Below are positions 40,835-49,869 of a stretch of 64,000 nucleotides of DNA, piece by piece. Source of the DNA: UBA6022 sp032154105 (lineage in GTDB: Bacteria; Patescibacteriota; Saccharimonadia; Saccharimonadales; Saccharimonadaceae). Numbering within the stretch: the first letter of the stretch is position 1; each line of letters starts with the position of its first letter. A program made the position numbers and the translations under genes. Below the pieces are notes generated by a model. The model saw nothing but the letters and a program-made list of their open reading frames with translations, had not been told where the DNA came from and did no database searches. Location of the stretch: the NCBI GenBank assembly GCA_032154105.1, contig JALDYI010000003.1, positions 1 to 64,000 on the forward strand. Reading direction: 5' to 3'.

Positions 40835-42598
40835 TTATGCAATATCTGCCGCAACGCGGTTTACTTCTTCGATTGTCGTGATACCTTGCAGCGCTTTTAG
40901 ATAGCCGTCCTGTCGCATGGTGATCATACCCTGCTCCACCGCCAGGCGCTGGATCTCTCCGCTCGTCGCTCGTTTTACGATAAGATCCTGGATTGCTTCG
41001 TTTACATCCATGACTTCATATAAACCAGCTCGACCAGCATAACCCCTTGGCGTCTGCGGCGTATCTCTACCCTTGACTAAAGTATAAGCGCTTTGGCCCG
41101 CAAGTGGCAAGTCTTTATACCCCAAATCCTCAGAAACCTTCAAAACATCAGCCTGTGTCTTTGGCAGGAGATGCCCGACTGTCGCCAGAATGTTCTGTGT
41201 TTCGATTGGCGACGACTGATACGACTCTCGTTTTGGCGCCACACGGCGCACAAGACGCTGACCAATAATTGTATTCACGGTACTGGCGATCAAGAATGGC
41301 TCAATGCCCATATCGAGTAGGCGCGGCAGCACGCCCGCTGCTGAGTTAGTGTGAAGCGTGCTAAACACCAAGTGCCCTGTCAGCGCAGCTTGAACCGCCA
41401 AGTTTGCTGTTTCTGAGTCACGAATTTCACCCACCATCACAACATCAGGATCTTGACGAAGAATTGAACGCAGCCCACTTGCAAACGTAAGTCCGACATC
41501 AGCATTCACCTGAATTTGATTAACCCCATCCATCTTGTACTCAACCGGATCTTCAAGTGTCACGATATTAACAGCGTCGTCTTTAATTTCTTTAATAAGC
41601 GCGTACAGGCTCGTCGACTTACCAGATCCGGTTGGGCCAGACGTCAATACCATACCATTTGGACGACGAATACCTTTTCGAATCGTTCGCAGAGAACGTC
41701 CAGCATAGCCCATTTGTTCGATATCAAAGCTATTGCCCGATTTATCAAGGAGACGAATAACCACTTGTTCACCCCATACTACGGGACTAATAGCGATACG
41801 AAGATCAACCTCCTTGTTGGCTACGCCTACGGTAAACTGTCCATCCTGTGGAATGCGGTGCTCATCGATCTTGAGGTTAGACAAAATTTTAATACGACTC
41901 ACGAGCGCTGGTTCGATAGATTTTGGCAGCTGCATAATCTCACGCAGCACACCGTCGACACGACAACGAATCTTGAGTGTTTTCTCAAGTGGTTCAATAT
42001 GCACATCACTAGCGCGTGATTTTACAGCGTACTCAAGAATCGTACTAAGGGCACGACTAATTGGCGAGTCCTGCACCAGTGTCTTGATATCCTTCGCGGA
42101 ATCCTGGTTGGCTTCGGCCTGCGACACCGCAGCTGCCGCATCAACACTTGAAAGGTCGGTGCGGTATTGATCGAGCACGTGGCGAACGCCAGCCTCAGAC
42201 GCCATGAATACTTTGATCGGGCGCTGAATAAGGTTTGCAAGATAATCAACAGCCTGAACATTATTGGCATCGATCATCGCGACCGCTAGGCGATTTTGCA
42301 CTTCAGCCAGTGGCACCGCCATGAACCGCTCAGCTATATCTTCAGCAAGAAGGTTTAAAACCTTCTGGTCGATAATACTGTTGCTAAGATTCACATAAGG
42401 GACACCGGAAACCTGCGCAATAGCGTGCGCCAATAGCTCATCGTCGACAATATGCCGTTCGGCTAAAATACTGAACAATGGCTTATTCGTCTGCGCCACT
42501 TCGGCATTGGCTTCGTCAATCACCTCTTGACGCACTAGCCCTTCACTAACGAGCAGGTCAATCAGCTTATCCTGGATGTCACTCGTGAGTAGTGCCAT
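40835..42598 (-). CDS. pilB: Type IV pilus assembly ATPase
   Basis: PilB powers pilus extension. The 587-residue protein has an N-terminal MshEN-type region (LIDLLVSEGLVRQEVIDEA; VSGVPYVNLSN), then Walker A SGPTGSGKSTSLYALIKEI near 325, IVTLEDPVEYKMDGVNQIQVN, Walker B RQDPDVVMVGEIRDSETA and HLVFSTLHTNSAAGVLPRLLDMG. The four-cysteine zinc motif found after this point in most PilB proteins is absent. Confidence 0.94.
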   Translation of the reverse strand: MALLTSDIQDKLIDLLVSEGLVRQEVIDEANAEVAQTNKPLFSILAERHIVDDELLAHAIAQVSGVPYVNLSNSIIDQKVLNLLAEDIAERFMAVPLAEVQNRLAVAMIDANNVQAVDYLANLIQRPIKVFMASEAGVRHVLDQYRTDLSSVDAAAAVSQAEANQDSAKDIKTLVQDSPISRALSTILEYAVKSRASDVHIEPLEKTLKIRCRVDGVLREIMQLPKSIEPALVSRIKILSNLKIDEHRIPQDGQFTVGVANKEVDLRIAISPVVWGEQVVIRLLDKSGNSFDIEQMGYAGRSLRTIRKGIRRPNGMVLTSGPTGSGKSTSLYALIKEIKDDAVNIVTLEDPVEYKMDGVNQIQVNADVGLTFASGLRSILRQDPDVVMVGEIRDSETANLAVQAALTGHLVFSTLHTNSAAGVLPRLLDMGIEPFLIASTVNTIIGQRLVRRVAPKRESYQSSPIETQNILATVGHLLPKTQADVLKVSEDLGYKDLPLAGQSAYTLVKGRDTPQTPRGYAGRAGLYEVMDVNEAIQDLIVKRATSGEIQRLAVEQGMITMRQDGYLKALQGITTIEEVNRVAADIA

Positions 42599-42617
42599 AA
42601 CTTAACTCCTATTTATC

Positions 42618-42857
42618 TTACTGGGGGGTGCTCTCAGCACCGCCGATGAGCACTTCAACCGTTGGATTGATCGCATCTTTATTAAAGACGCTTGGATCTG
42701 GTTGGGCATCAATCGTGGGAGAGATGGCGTCTATCGTCTTCACATTAACCGGCTCCTGGTTTGATTTAAAAATCGGTAGTGCACCGGCAACGAAATAAGC
42801 AATAAGGACGCTCATAGATGCAATCAAAATAATCATTGCGATATCTGTTTTTTTCAT
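42618..42857 (-). CDS. Small single-pass membrane protein in the pilus operon
   Basis: A 79-residue protein with one membrane segment (about residues 6-29) and a short polar tail with two similar pieces (DAISPTIDAQPD and DAINPTVEVLIG). It sits between pilO and pilB, where proteobacteria have pilP, but shows no lipobox or PilP fold. It may be a small alignment-complex part. Confidence 0.6.
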   Translation of the reverse strand: MKKTDIAMIILIASMSVLIAYFVAGALPIFKSNQEPVNVKTIDAISPTIDAQPDPSVFNKDAINPTVEVLIGGAESTPQ

Positions 42858-43570
42858 TACGACCCCTTCTTGTTATTAGGCCCTACCGGGATGTCTCTGA
42901 GCTCAATCGTACGAGCCGGTTCATAGAAAACATGACCTTCAAGCGTCATTGTCAATTTACCACCGGCCTGCTCAAGCGTCAGGTTTGTGATATCAATGGC
43001 ACGAATTGAGCGTTCAAATCGATCAAGTAATGCTTTTAGCGCATTTGCATCGCCTGACACAACAAGATTAAATTTAATCTGATAGGCAGACTCGTCATCT
43101 GTTTCAGTGCCTGCATCCTGTACGTTATCGTCAGTTGTTAGTTCAATGCCCGCTACGGGAGTTGTACTCACCGATTCGAGTGTCAAACCTTCGATACCAG
43201 CAATTAATTTTTCCTGTAATGAGGACCCTAATGCAAGTGAGTTTGCATCAGCAGGAAGCGCGTCTAGCACAACCTGAAGCGCCTTGTCGTCTGATTTTGC
43301 CTTCACGCTATTAAGACCCTCGTTCGTGTCCAGAAGGCGTACATTTTCTTCTAGCTCAGAAACGGCAGCGTTATTCTTGGTAAGAATTGAGACCGTATTA
43401 TTTTTTTCATTAACAACTTTTTGGTTAAAGATAAGCTTTTGTGCCAGGAAGATCGAACCGACGGCAGCAAATCCAACGATGACAGAGACTCCCGCCACCC
43501 ACAGAAACATAGTACGATTAGCTTTTGCAATCTGCTGACGCTTCCTTAGTGCCACTTCTTTGATAGCCAT
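42857..43570 (-). CDS. pilO: PilO-like pilus alignment protein
   Basis: The 237-residue protein has one N-terminal membrane segment (about 22-44), a coiled-coil stretch (NQKVVNEKNNTVSILTKNN) and a ferredoxin-like region near 145-225. This layout and its place after pilN identify PilO by context. It shares one base with pilN's stop, and with the next gene's start, so the set is tightly coupled. Confidence 0.75.
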   Translation of the reverse strand: MAIKEVALRKRQQIAKANRTMFLWVAGVSVIVGFAAVGSIFLAQKLIFNQKVVNEKNNTVSILTKNNAAVSELEENVRLLDTNEGLNSVKAKSDDKALQVVLDALPADANSLALGSSLQEKLIAGIEGLTLESVSTTPVAGIELTTDDNVQDAGTETDDESAYQIKFNLVVSGDANALKALLDRFERSIRAIDITNLTLEQAGGKLTMTLEGHVFYEPARTIELRDIPVGPNNKKGS

Positions 43571-44319
43571 TACTTCTCCTCCTTCACATCAGCAGCCGCA
43601 TCGGTAAAAAGACTCTGCGGAATACGATTACGTGAATCTGTAACATTCTCTTGTCGATTTGGTGCCCTAACTTCAACGTTACGAAGGCCAGACTTGAATA
43701 GCTCCGCTGGATAAGTGAACGATATAACGAATCGGAGCACTTTCTGGCCTGAAGCATCCTCACCATAGCTCGTCTCTCGAATGTCAACGGCAGATGTCAG
43801 CGGCACTTCTCGCGGCGAGTTATCTTCAACGCCATCTTGCCCTACTCTGTCGAGGTAATGAACTTTCGTGCTCAGGATCGTCTTCTTAAGGACTTCAGCA
43901 GCAGCATAGCCACCTGACGCTTGACCCTCAATAGTAATTAGACTTGTAGCCGGATCAAGCTTGATGTTTGAAAAAGCAGCATCGTTAGGAGCAGATGGAT
44001 TAACAGCTACCATCATTCCGAATAACCGAGAATCAATCTTCTTATCTGCATGCATTTCGGTTAGCTTTGTAAGCTGATTCTGTATAGTAAGCGTCTTGCC
44101 GAGATCAGGCTTACTCTGCAGTTCGGCATTTTGTTTCTGAATGGCGTCATCAGCAAGCTTACCTGCGATTGCCTGACCACCAATCAAAACCCCCAAAACA
44201 ACAACCAAACCGATCGATACAAGACCAACTAAAATTGCCGTTGATATCACACCAGCTCGAACACGCTCAGCTCTAATAAGCTCTTGCTTAACATCTGGTA
44301 TAAGGTTAATTTCAATCAT
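43570..44319 (-). CDS. pilN: PilN-like pilus alignment protein
   Basis: The 249-residue protein starts MIEINLIPDVKQELI, the PilN hallmark (INLLP-type motif that binds PilM), followed by a membrane segment at about 25-50, a coiled coil and a globular domain. It lies between pilM and pilO with one-base overlaps. Confidence 0.85.
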   Translation of the reverse strand: MIEINLIPDVKQELIRAERVRAGVISTAILVGLVSIGLVVVLGVLIGGQAIAGKLADDAIQKQNAELQSKPDLGKTLTIQNQLTKLTEMHADKKIDSRLFGMMVAVNPSAPNDAAFSNIKLDPATSLITIEGQASGGYAAAEVLKKTILSTKVHYLDRVGQDGVEDNSPREVPLTSAVDIRETSYGEDASGQKVLRFVISFTYPAELFKSGLRNVEVRAPNRQENVTDSRNRIPQSLFTDAAADVKEEK

Positions 44320-45365
44320 TACTTGTTACCTCGTTGCGCTAAACCGACCACAGTTGCGAACTCAGTAGCAATTGTTCCAAGCTGCTGTTGGTCGGATTGT
44401 TGAACGCGCACTTTCTGCCACGGGTTAGCAATTTGCGATTGGATGCCAGTTTTTGCGCTAATATAATCACCCAGCTTCGGCACTACTGCTCCGTATCCTG
44501 AGAGCAGAACACCACTCACTGATGTATTTGGATAACGAGTCTGAAAGAACTTGATCGACTTCACGAGCTCGGCGGCAAAGTTGTCGAGTACTCCTTCGAT
44601 TGCACGGAATACCTGCCCTTCAAGACGATCGGGCGCTAGGCCAAACTTAAGGATAAATTGACGCGCTTGATCTTCTTGGACATTAAGATTTTGAACCGCT
44701 GCCTTTAGAAGTGAGTTGAGACCTGTTGGAATCGTACGGACCAATCGTGGCGAATCGTCATAGGTAATCGCGAGATCAGTAGAGTACTCACCAATATCGA
44801 TCAAGAGTCGGGCGTCCTTAACACCACTTGGCAACAGCGAGCGGACCATAGCAAGTGGGTCTGGCTCGGCAGCAATAACGTTTAAGCCAAGCCCTTCGAC
44901 AAACTCAAGTCGCTCTTCGGCGTATGAATTTGCCGTACTTGCAAGCAGCACCTCTTGTTTTTGAGGATCATGGAGTGATTGCCCAAGTAGCGCCCAGTCT
45001 ACCTTTGCCTCATCGATTGACATTGGAATGTATTGGTCGACCTGATACTTAAGTGTAGCCTTCAGCTCAGCTGGTGAGACAGTTGGCACATCAATAACTG
45101 TCGTGAATGTCTTATTAGACGGAAGGCCGATAACGACGTTCTTTGTCTTAATACCACTCTGGCCAATTGCCGTCATGATCACTTCACCCAAACGACGCTG
45201 CGCCTCAGTTGAGCCACTTGTCGTTATCTTTGAGTCTACTGGCGCATACCCATAATGAAGTAATGTCCAGTTGTCTGTCCCATTGTTTGCTAACTGTACG
45301 ACCCGAACCGCATTGGAACCGATATCTAGTGCAAAAAAGTCGCCCACGCCTTTTAGTAATGCCAT
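44319..45365 (-). CDS. pilM: PilM, actin-like pilus assembly protein
   Basis: PilM is a cytoplasmic actin-like ATP-binding protein that binds PilN. The 348-residue protein starts MALLKGVGDFFALDIGSNAVRVVQL, and has the phosphate and adenosine regions LLIDIGEYSTDLAI near 188 and SGVLLSGYGAVVPKL near 290. The start at 45365 follows GAGGG; an upstream ATG adds four residues and has no ribosome site. Confidence 0.92.
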   Translation of the reverse strand: MALLKGVGDFFALDIGSNAVRVVQLANNGTDNWTLLHYGYAPVDSKITTSGSTEAQRRLGEVIMTAIGQSGIKTKNVVIGLPSNKTFTTVIDVPTVSPAELKATLKYQVDQYIPMSIDEAKVDWALLGQSLHDPQKQEVLLASTANSYAEERLEFVEGLGLNVIAAEPDPLAMVRSLLPSGVKDARLLIDIGEYSTDLAITYDDSPRLVRTIPTGLNSLLKAAVQNLNVQEDQARQFILKFGLAPDRLEGQVFRAIEGVLDNFAAELVKSIKFFQTRYPNTSVSGVLLSGYGAVVPKLGDYISAKTGIQSQIANPWQKVRVQQSDQQQLGTIATEFATVVGLAQRGNK

Positions 45366-45424
45366 ATTATCCCTCATTATACATAAGCATGATCATAAAA
45401 TACAAGCCTATTGTTAAGTGTTAT

Positions 45425-47464
45425 TTAGAACCTTGGAGCCAGCTCTTTAGTCTCGAGCGTCCGAACGCCACCCTGGCCACCAGCCCTGTTCATAGCCCAT
45501 AGATACGCATCAGCACGAAGATTTAACACTTCGGCGGGTTCACCACTGGCCGCACCCATGCCTGAGCCGGCAGTTCGAGTAAGAAGCAGCTTCTTTGCCA
45601 TGACTGGGCCATTGATAGTGAGTCTATCCTTACATACACCATCTCTAAGTTTCTGCGAGAAGTTATTGTTGTTGCACGTATACACCACACCCTGTGAGCC
45701 ATTTGCAATCAGCCAGCTGTCAACATTCGTGACAGAATCTTTAATCTGAATGTTATTTGCAATAATAACCACCTGCGGAATATCACCCAATGAATAAAGT
45801 GGGTCTGATGTGTACTTAATGTCACCATTAATAAAAACTGTACCAGCTGCTTTAATAATAACCGTCCTACTTTTAGCGATAGCACCCGAGTCAATCGTCA
45901 GGTTGCCGCTCGCGTAGTAGTTGCCATTAAGCCCATCGAGTAACACGCTGCCACCAATAGGAGTACCGGCTGTTCCAGGCGCTAAACGCGCAGCCACGTC
46001 TGGAATTGACCCCATCGTGCCAGCGGTGGCGAAACAACCAAATTTCACTACCCCGTTACAGTCAGCCGTCTTATTGAGTTGACCTCCGTTGGCAAAGGTT
46101 AATTTACTCCAGTTGCTCTGAATACTAAATGCATTACCAGTCGGTCCAGCCAAGCCAGCGACTGATGCAGTACCAGCGATACTCGAAGGGGCAAAGATAC
46201 CATACTCCACCCAGCTGCCGAATGTATTACTTCCTCCGTTCTTGACTGAAGTACTTGTCTCAACAGCACTCTTTGGCTTACTTATGTCGCCACTAAAGGT
46301 GCGCCCCACGGACAGATCGCCACCCCATATCTGCACTTTCGGCTTTTTACCGATAGTTACACATGACGGAGCGCTATGGCGCCAACTGCTTGTTGTGTGA
46401 TTATACGGCTTTACTGAAGTCGCATAGCAAATTCGTGAGCCTACCGCGATGTCAACTACGGACTCTGTTTTACTAGCCAACGTTGTTGTATCCCCACCAT
46501 CAAAGTCAGTGCTGCCACTACTGATTGGCACGCAGCCATTGCCGTAATACGTACACGGAGACGTAGTGCTCACTGAAGTGCCTGCGACGGGCAAAGTCGC
46601 ACCAGGACCAACGATCATTTTTACAAATTGCCATTCCGTATTCGGCTTGGACTTCGAAGGGCCATCGTTTCGGAGTTTGGCAGTTGCCGTTAATGATGAG
46701 TCTACCTCGGCAACACCAGCGACATCGAGATCTATGAGCGGAACCAGGTTGTAATTATAAGATGTGATCGGTATTGGTGTACACATATAGTCATTATCTT
46801 GGAAGAAGCTATAGCTGAGCTGTTGTTTTGTATTGTAGTAATTGACACTATCGGCATAACCTGGCTTAATACAAAATTCAAGTGCCTTTGAAGTATCAAA
46901 GTGAGCAGGCACGTTTATCGTTGCATCTACATACGCTCCTTGATTCTGAGTTCTAGATCCCTGAGCCTTATTGGATGATCCCGCTACATTGTACGGACCT
47001 TGAGCAAGTGAGGGTACATTAAGAACAATTGGCGCTATAGCACCACCGCCGCTCGCATAGCGCATACCCCCATTTAACACGAAATACCTTTCGATTGTTC
47101 TTGGATAGTAGGTCCCATACCATGTACCACTTGGTGTCTGGTAGCATGCCGTAGGCGCAACACCACAGCCTCTCCATATTGCTGGGTCTCTAATTGAATG
47201 ATCAGCACAAAAGCCTACATTAATAGCCAGCCTTAGTTTCACATTCCCATTAGTGCTCCTAATATATTCCGTCTGTCCAGCGGCCGGTGCTATCCCAACC
47301 TCCTGAACAATACCATTCTCCCCCCACGGGTTTCCAGAAGCGTTATACAGCCCCCTACATTCACTATAAAGATCACTAAACGCCTCCACTTTTTTGTCCG
47401 TAAACAGGAAAGAAGCCAAAGAAGATGCAACCACTAGACCTATAAATATAAGTGTCTTATTCAT
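45425..47464 (-). CDS. Large secreted protein of the pilus operon (tip-adhesin-like)
   Basis: A 679-residue exported protein with a signal segment in MNKTLIFIGLVVASSLASFLF. The ectodomain has many cysteines, a CARDB/DUF11-like region (VDSSLTATAKLRNDGPSKSKPN, about residues 255-350) and a C-terminal beta-helix-like part (GNLTIDSGAIAKSRTVIIK, VFINGDIKYTSD). No membrane anchor at the C-terminus is visible. Its position before pilM suggests a pilus-tip or pilus-linked adhesin; that is inference. The start follows the upstream TPR gene, with an 8-base overlap. Confidence 0.72.
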   Translation of the reverse strand: MNKTLIFIGLVVASSLASFLFTDKKVEAFSDLYSECRGLYNASGNPWGENGIVQEVGIAPAAGQTEYIRSTNGNVKLRLAINVGFCADHSIRDPAIWRGCGVAPTACYQTPSGTWYGTYYPRTIERYFVLNGGMRYASGGGAIAPIVLNVPSLAQGPYNVAGSSNKAQGSRTQNQGAYVDATINVPAHFDTSKALEFCIKPGYADSVNYYNTKQQLSYSFFQDNDYMCTPIPITSYNYNLVPLIDLDVAGVAEVDSSLTATAKLRNDGPSKSKPNTEWQFVKMIVGPGATLPVAGTSVSTTSPCTYYGNGCVPISSGSTDFDGGDTTTLASKTESVVDIAVGSRICYATSVKPYNHTTSSWRHSAPSCVTIGKKPKVQIWGGDLSVGRTFSGDISKPKSAVETSTSVKNGGSNTFGSWVEYGIFAPSSIAGTASVAGLAGPTGNAFSIQSNWSKLTFANGGQLNKTADCNGVVKFGCFATAGTMGSIPDVAARLAPGTAGTPIGGSVLLDGLNGNYYASGNLTIDSGAIAKSRTVIIKAAGTVFINGDIKYTSDPLYSLGDIPQVVIIANNIQIKDSVTNVDSWLIANGSQGVVYTCNNNNFSQKLRDGVCKDRLTINGPVMAKKLLLTRTAGSGMGAASGEPAEVLNLRADAYLWAMNRAGGQGGVRTLETKELAPRF

Positions 47465-48077
47465 TGGGAATTCTCTGCCCCCTTGAGTTGCTAGACTGAT
47501 TACCTGCCGTAGATGCGGCCGCCATTTTATATATATCAACCTTTATTTGCGCTTCTTCACGCTGCTCTTCATTTCCACTTGATGTAGCGAGCGTAACAGC
47601 CTGCTCGGCATACTTTAATGCACCTGTGTAATCATTTGTTTTTGCATATAAGTCAGCTACATGCAAGAGAAGCGTAGATGAAGGGTATTTATCTGCCGCC
47701 CATACTCCAACAGCCTTTGCATCATCTTGTCTGTCTATCGCAGCCGCCGCTCCTTCAAATATACTAAGAAGCGCCTCTCTCCTAGCTTGGTCACTTTCGC
47801 TACTAATCACTCTCTTCACAGCTTCCAATGCTTCATCTTTCTTATTAAGATTAATGAGATCATAATATTCTTTTGACATTTCACTATCGTCAATCGCCGC
47901 AAACTGATTGATTAGGTTCTTATCTGCAGCAGGCCCAGCTACATCGCCTGCAGTTTTGGGTTTTTGCTGACTTTGATACCAGAGATAGCCGACTGACGAA
48001 CCACCTATCAACAGCACGGCCGCCAATAGAAAAACCAAGAGACGAGCCTTTTTATTTACCAAGATCACCCTATTCAT
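47457..48077 (-). CDS. Membrane-anchored TPR-like protein
   Basis: A 206-residue protein with one N-terminal membrane segment (about 12-34) and a helical region that looks like two to three TPR repeats (LINLNKKDEALEAVKRVIS; LLHVADLYAKTNDYTGALKYAEQAV). It is the first gene of the pilus unit. The promoter TTGCTC, 17 bases, TATGCT ends six bases before the ATG, so the pilus message appears leaderless. A PilF-like scaffolding role is possible. Confidence 0.7.
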   Translation of the reverse strand: MNRVILVNKKARLLVFLLAAVLLIGGSSVGYLWYQSQQKPKTAGDVAGPAADKNLINQFAAIDDSEMSKEYYDLINLNKKDEALEAVKRVISSESDQARREALLSIFEGAAAAIDRQDDAKAVGVWAADKYPSSTLLLHVADLYAKTNDYTGALKYAEQAVTLATSSGNEEQREEAQIKVDIYKMAAASTAGNQSSNSRGQRIPNE

Positions 48078-48170
48078 ACCATAAGCATATACAAACTCAC
48101 CGTCGCGAGCAAGTCATTTGTTTTTATAGAGATATAAAAATACATTATATATTCTCGTATCTTCATAAAA

Positions 48171-48237
48171 GGAATGGGCGCCGGGAACTGGTGACAGGCT
48201 GCGAAATGCAGCTGCCTCCCAGCTCCCGGCCATCCCA
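48171..48237 (-). terminator. Long GC-rich terminator of the surface-protein gene
   Basis: On the minus strand GGGATGGCCGGGAGCTGG and CCAGTTCCCGGC-GCCCATTCC pair through about 28 positions with a few mismatches, closing on the loop ATTTC, and are followed by TTTTATG. It ends the gene at 48247. Confidence 0.78.
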
Positions 48238-48246
48238 TCTCTGTGT

Positions 48247-49503
48247 TTAGTGACGGCGACCTTCGCCGCGCCAAAGCAGCCCGGCGATCAGTACCAACAG
48301 TGCCGCCGCGCCAAAGAGGAGCGGTGCCAAAGCAAACCCGCTCACCCCACCATCCTTCACGGCCGTATCCACGAGAGCGGCCGGGTTTCGGCTCACTTTC
48401 GAGGAGGAGGTCTGAGTCTGCGAAGTATCGGACTCCACAGACTGATTCGTGGTGCTCGGGGAGGACGGACGGTCCGTCCTCGTATCGGTGCCACCGCCCG
48501 CGGGTGCGGACGGCAAAGCCGTTGTAGTGCTCGACGGTGACGACGATGGGGTCGTTGTTTCCGTTGGGCTCGGCGAAGGTGATGCTGTCGTTGTCTCTGA
48601 CGGGCTCGGCGACGGAATCACCGAGCAGTTCCTGTTGAACACGGCCTCACCGGCTGCATCCCAGAGGTTTCCGGGATGCGAGACTGAGACTCCCTGCTTG
48701 ATGTAATCAAACGGACGGACGATGTCCGCCGCGTGATCACCTGACAGGAATTCAGCGACCGTGAGGGTTGTACGGATGAACGCTTCTGCGCGCGGATTGA
48801 CGCGGCTGCAAAAGGTCACTTGCTTGGTGGTTGTATTATCCTCCAGTACCGGCGGCACTGGAGGGTTGAGGACCGCATCGGTGAGGCGCTGGCCACTGCC
48901 AGAACCATCACCGTACACATTCACCTGAATTGGCGTCGACATCGCGACCGGGCCAAAATGAAGCACCAATGACCCTCCAGTCACGACATCCGCCGGCCGG
49001 GTAAGATCACCAGTGAGCAACACATGGTACGAACCGTTGCCAGTCAGCGTCACCGTCGCGATCCCAGTGACGGGATTGATGGCGATTGACGCAGCTTGCT
49101 GAGGCTCTGGTACGGGATAAACCTCGCGAGCAAGCAGCTCGCCAGTACCGCTACCGTCACTGTACACGCGCACCTCGACGACATCGCCCGGCACAAGACC
49201 AGTCAGATGCCGAAACGTGCCCGCCCCAGCAGGAACCGGAATTGACGCGCCGGACAGGTCGCCATTCTTGATGATGTGGAAATGGCCGATACGGCCAGGT
49301 CCACTCACACCATGAGTAGTCAGCGTCACCGTCGCCGCACCCGGTCCGCCCTCAAATACGACTACAGCCGACTGAGTAAACGGAGCCACTGGCTCCGAAG
49401 TAGCCTGGGCCGGAGCCGAAGCAAATAGACCTGCCGCAAACATCATGAGTGCGACAAGGAGCGTGACAACGCTAAAGCGCCGCTTGGTGGTCAGGTTCTT
49501 CAA
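48247..49503 (-). CDS. Exported Ser/Thr/Pro-rich surface protein
   Basis: A 418-residue protein read from a TTG start that follows GGAAGGTGAT: it begins (M)KNLTTKRRFSVV and has a signal segment ending near AQATSEP. Two similar beta domains follow (YSDGSGTGELLAREV and VYGDGSGSGQRLTDAV mark equivalent spots), then a cysteine-flanked region (TFCSRVN...FNRNCSV), a long S/T/P linker with PSPSPSETTT repeats, and a C-terminal membrane segment with tail WRGEGRRH. No LPXTG motif precedes that segment. The base composition is richer in G and C than its neighbours, which may mark horizontal gain. Confidence 0.72.
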   Translation of the reverse strand: MKNLTTKRRFSVVTLLVALMMFAAGLFASAPAQATSEPVAPFTQSAVVVFEGGPGAATVTLTTHGVSGPGRIGHFHIIKNGDLSGASIPVPAGAGTFRHLTGLVPGDVVEVRVYSDGSGTGELLAREVYPVPEPQQAASIAINPVTGIATVTLTGNGSYHVLLTGDLTRPADVVTGGSLVLHFGPVAMSTPIQVNVYGDGSGSGQRLTDAVLNPPVPPVLEDNTTTKQVTFCSRVNPRAEAFIRTTLTVAEFLSGDHAADIVRPFDYIKQGVSVSHPGNLWDAAGEAVFNRNCSVIPSPSPSETTTASPSPSPTETTTPSSSPSSTTTALPSAPAGGGTDTRTDRPSSPSTTNQSVESDTSQTQTSSSKVSRNPAALVDTAVKDGGVSGFALAPLLFGAAALLVLIAGLLWRGEGRRH

Positions 49504-49869
49504 CCTAATCACCTTCCTTTCTATACACAGATTTGGGATGTTAAGCTTCGAGAGCACTTTTTGCCTACTCGAAAACTCTTGTGCGGCAAGTCGCTACACA
49601 CTGGGGCTACAATAACATTCTTTTATAATTTTGTAAATACCTTTTAGCTCTTGAGACGCTTATCTGGTAAAAAGAGTTATTATGAGTTTATCTATCAGCA
49701 TAGTGAGCCTGCAACACAACCACCATTCGAGCTAAAAATCACGATGCCACCCGCCGACCATGCCAAACGTGGATACTCTAATCATTACATTGCTAATTTA
49801 GAGAGATAACTTTAAAGAGCCAAGCTCCTCCGCGGCCGCTAAAAGTATAGTAGCATTTCTAATGATTAC
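49504..49869. other. Intergenic region holding a decayed copy of the ychF start
   Basis: This 366-base gap has no gene I can support. At 49682-49735 it contains ATGAGTTTATCTATC-agc-ATAGTGAGCCTG, which reads MSLSISIVSLQHNHHSS and a stop, closely following the ychF start (MSLSIGIVGLPNVGKST) about 1.2 kb downstream. The first 15 bases are identical to ychF. A ribosome site and promoter for the gene at 48247 lie at the left end. The rest is AT-rich without clear signals. Confidence 0.5.
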
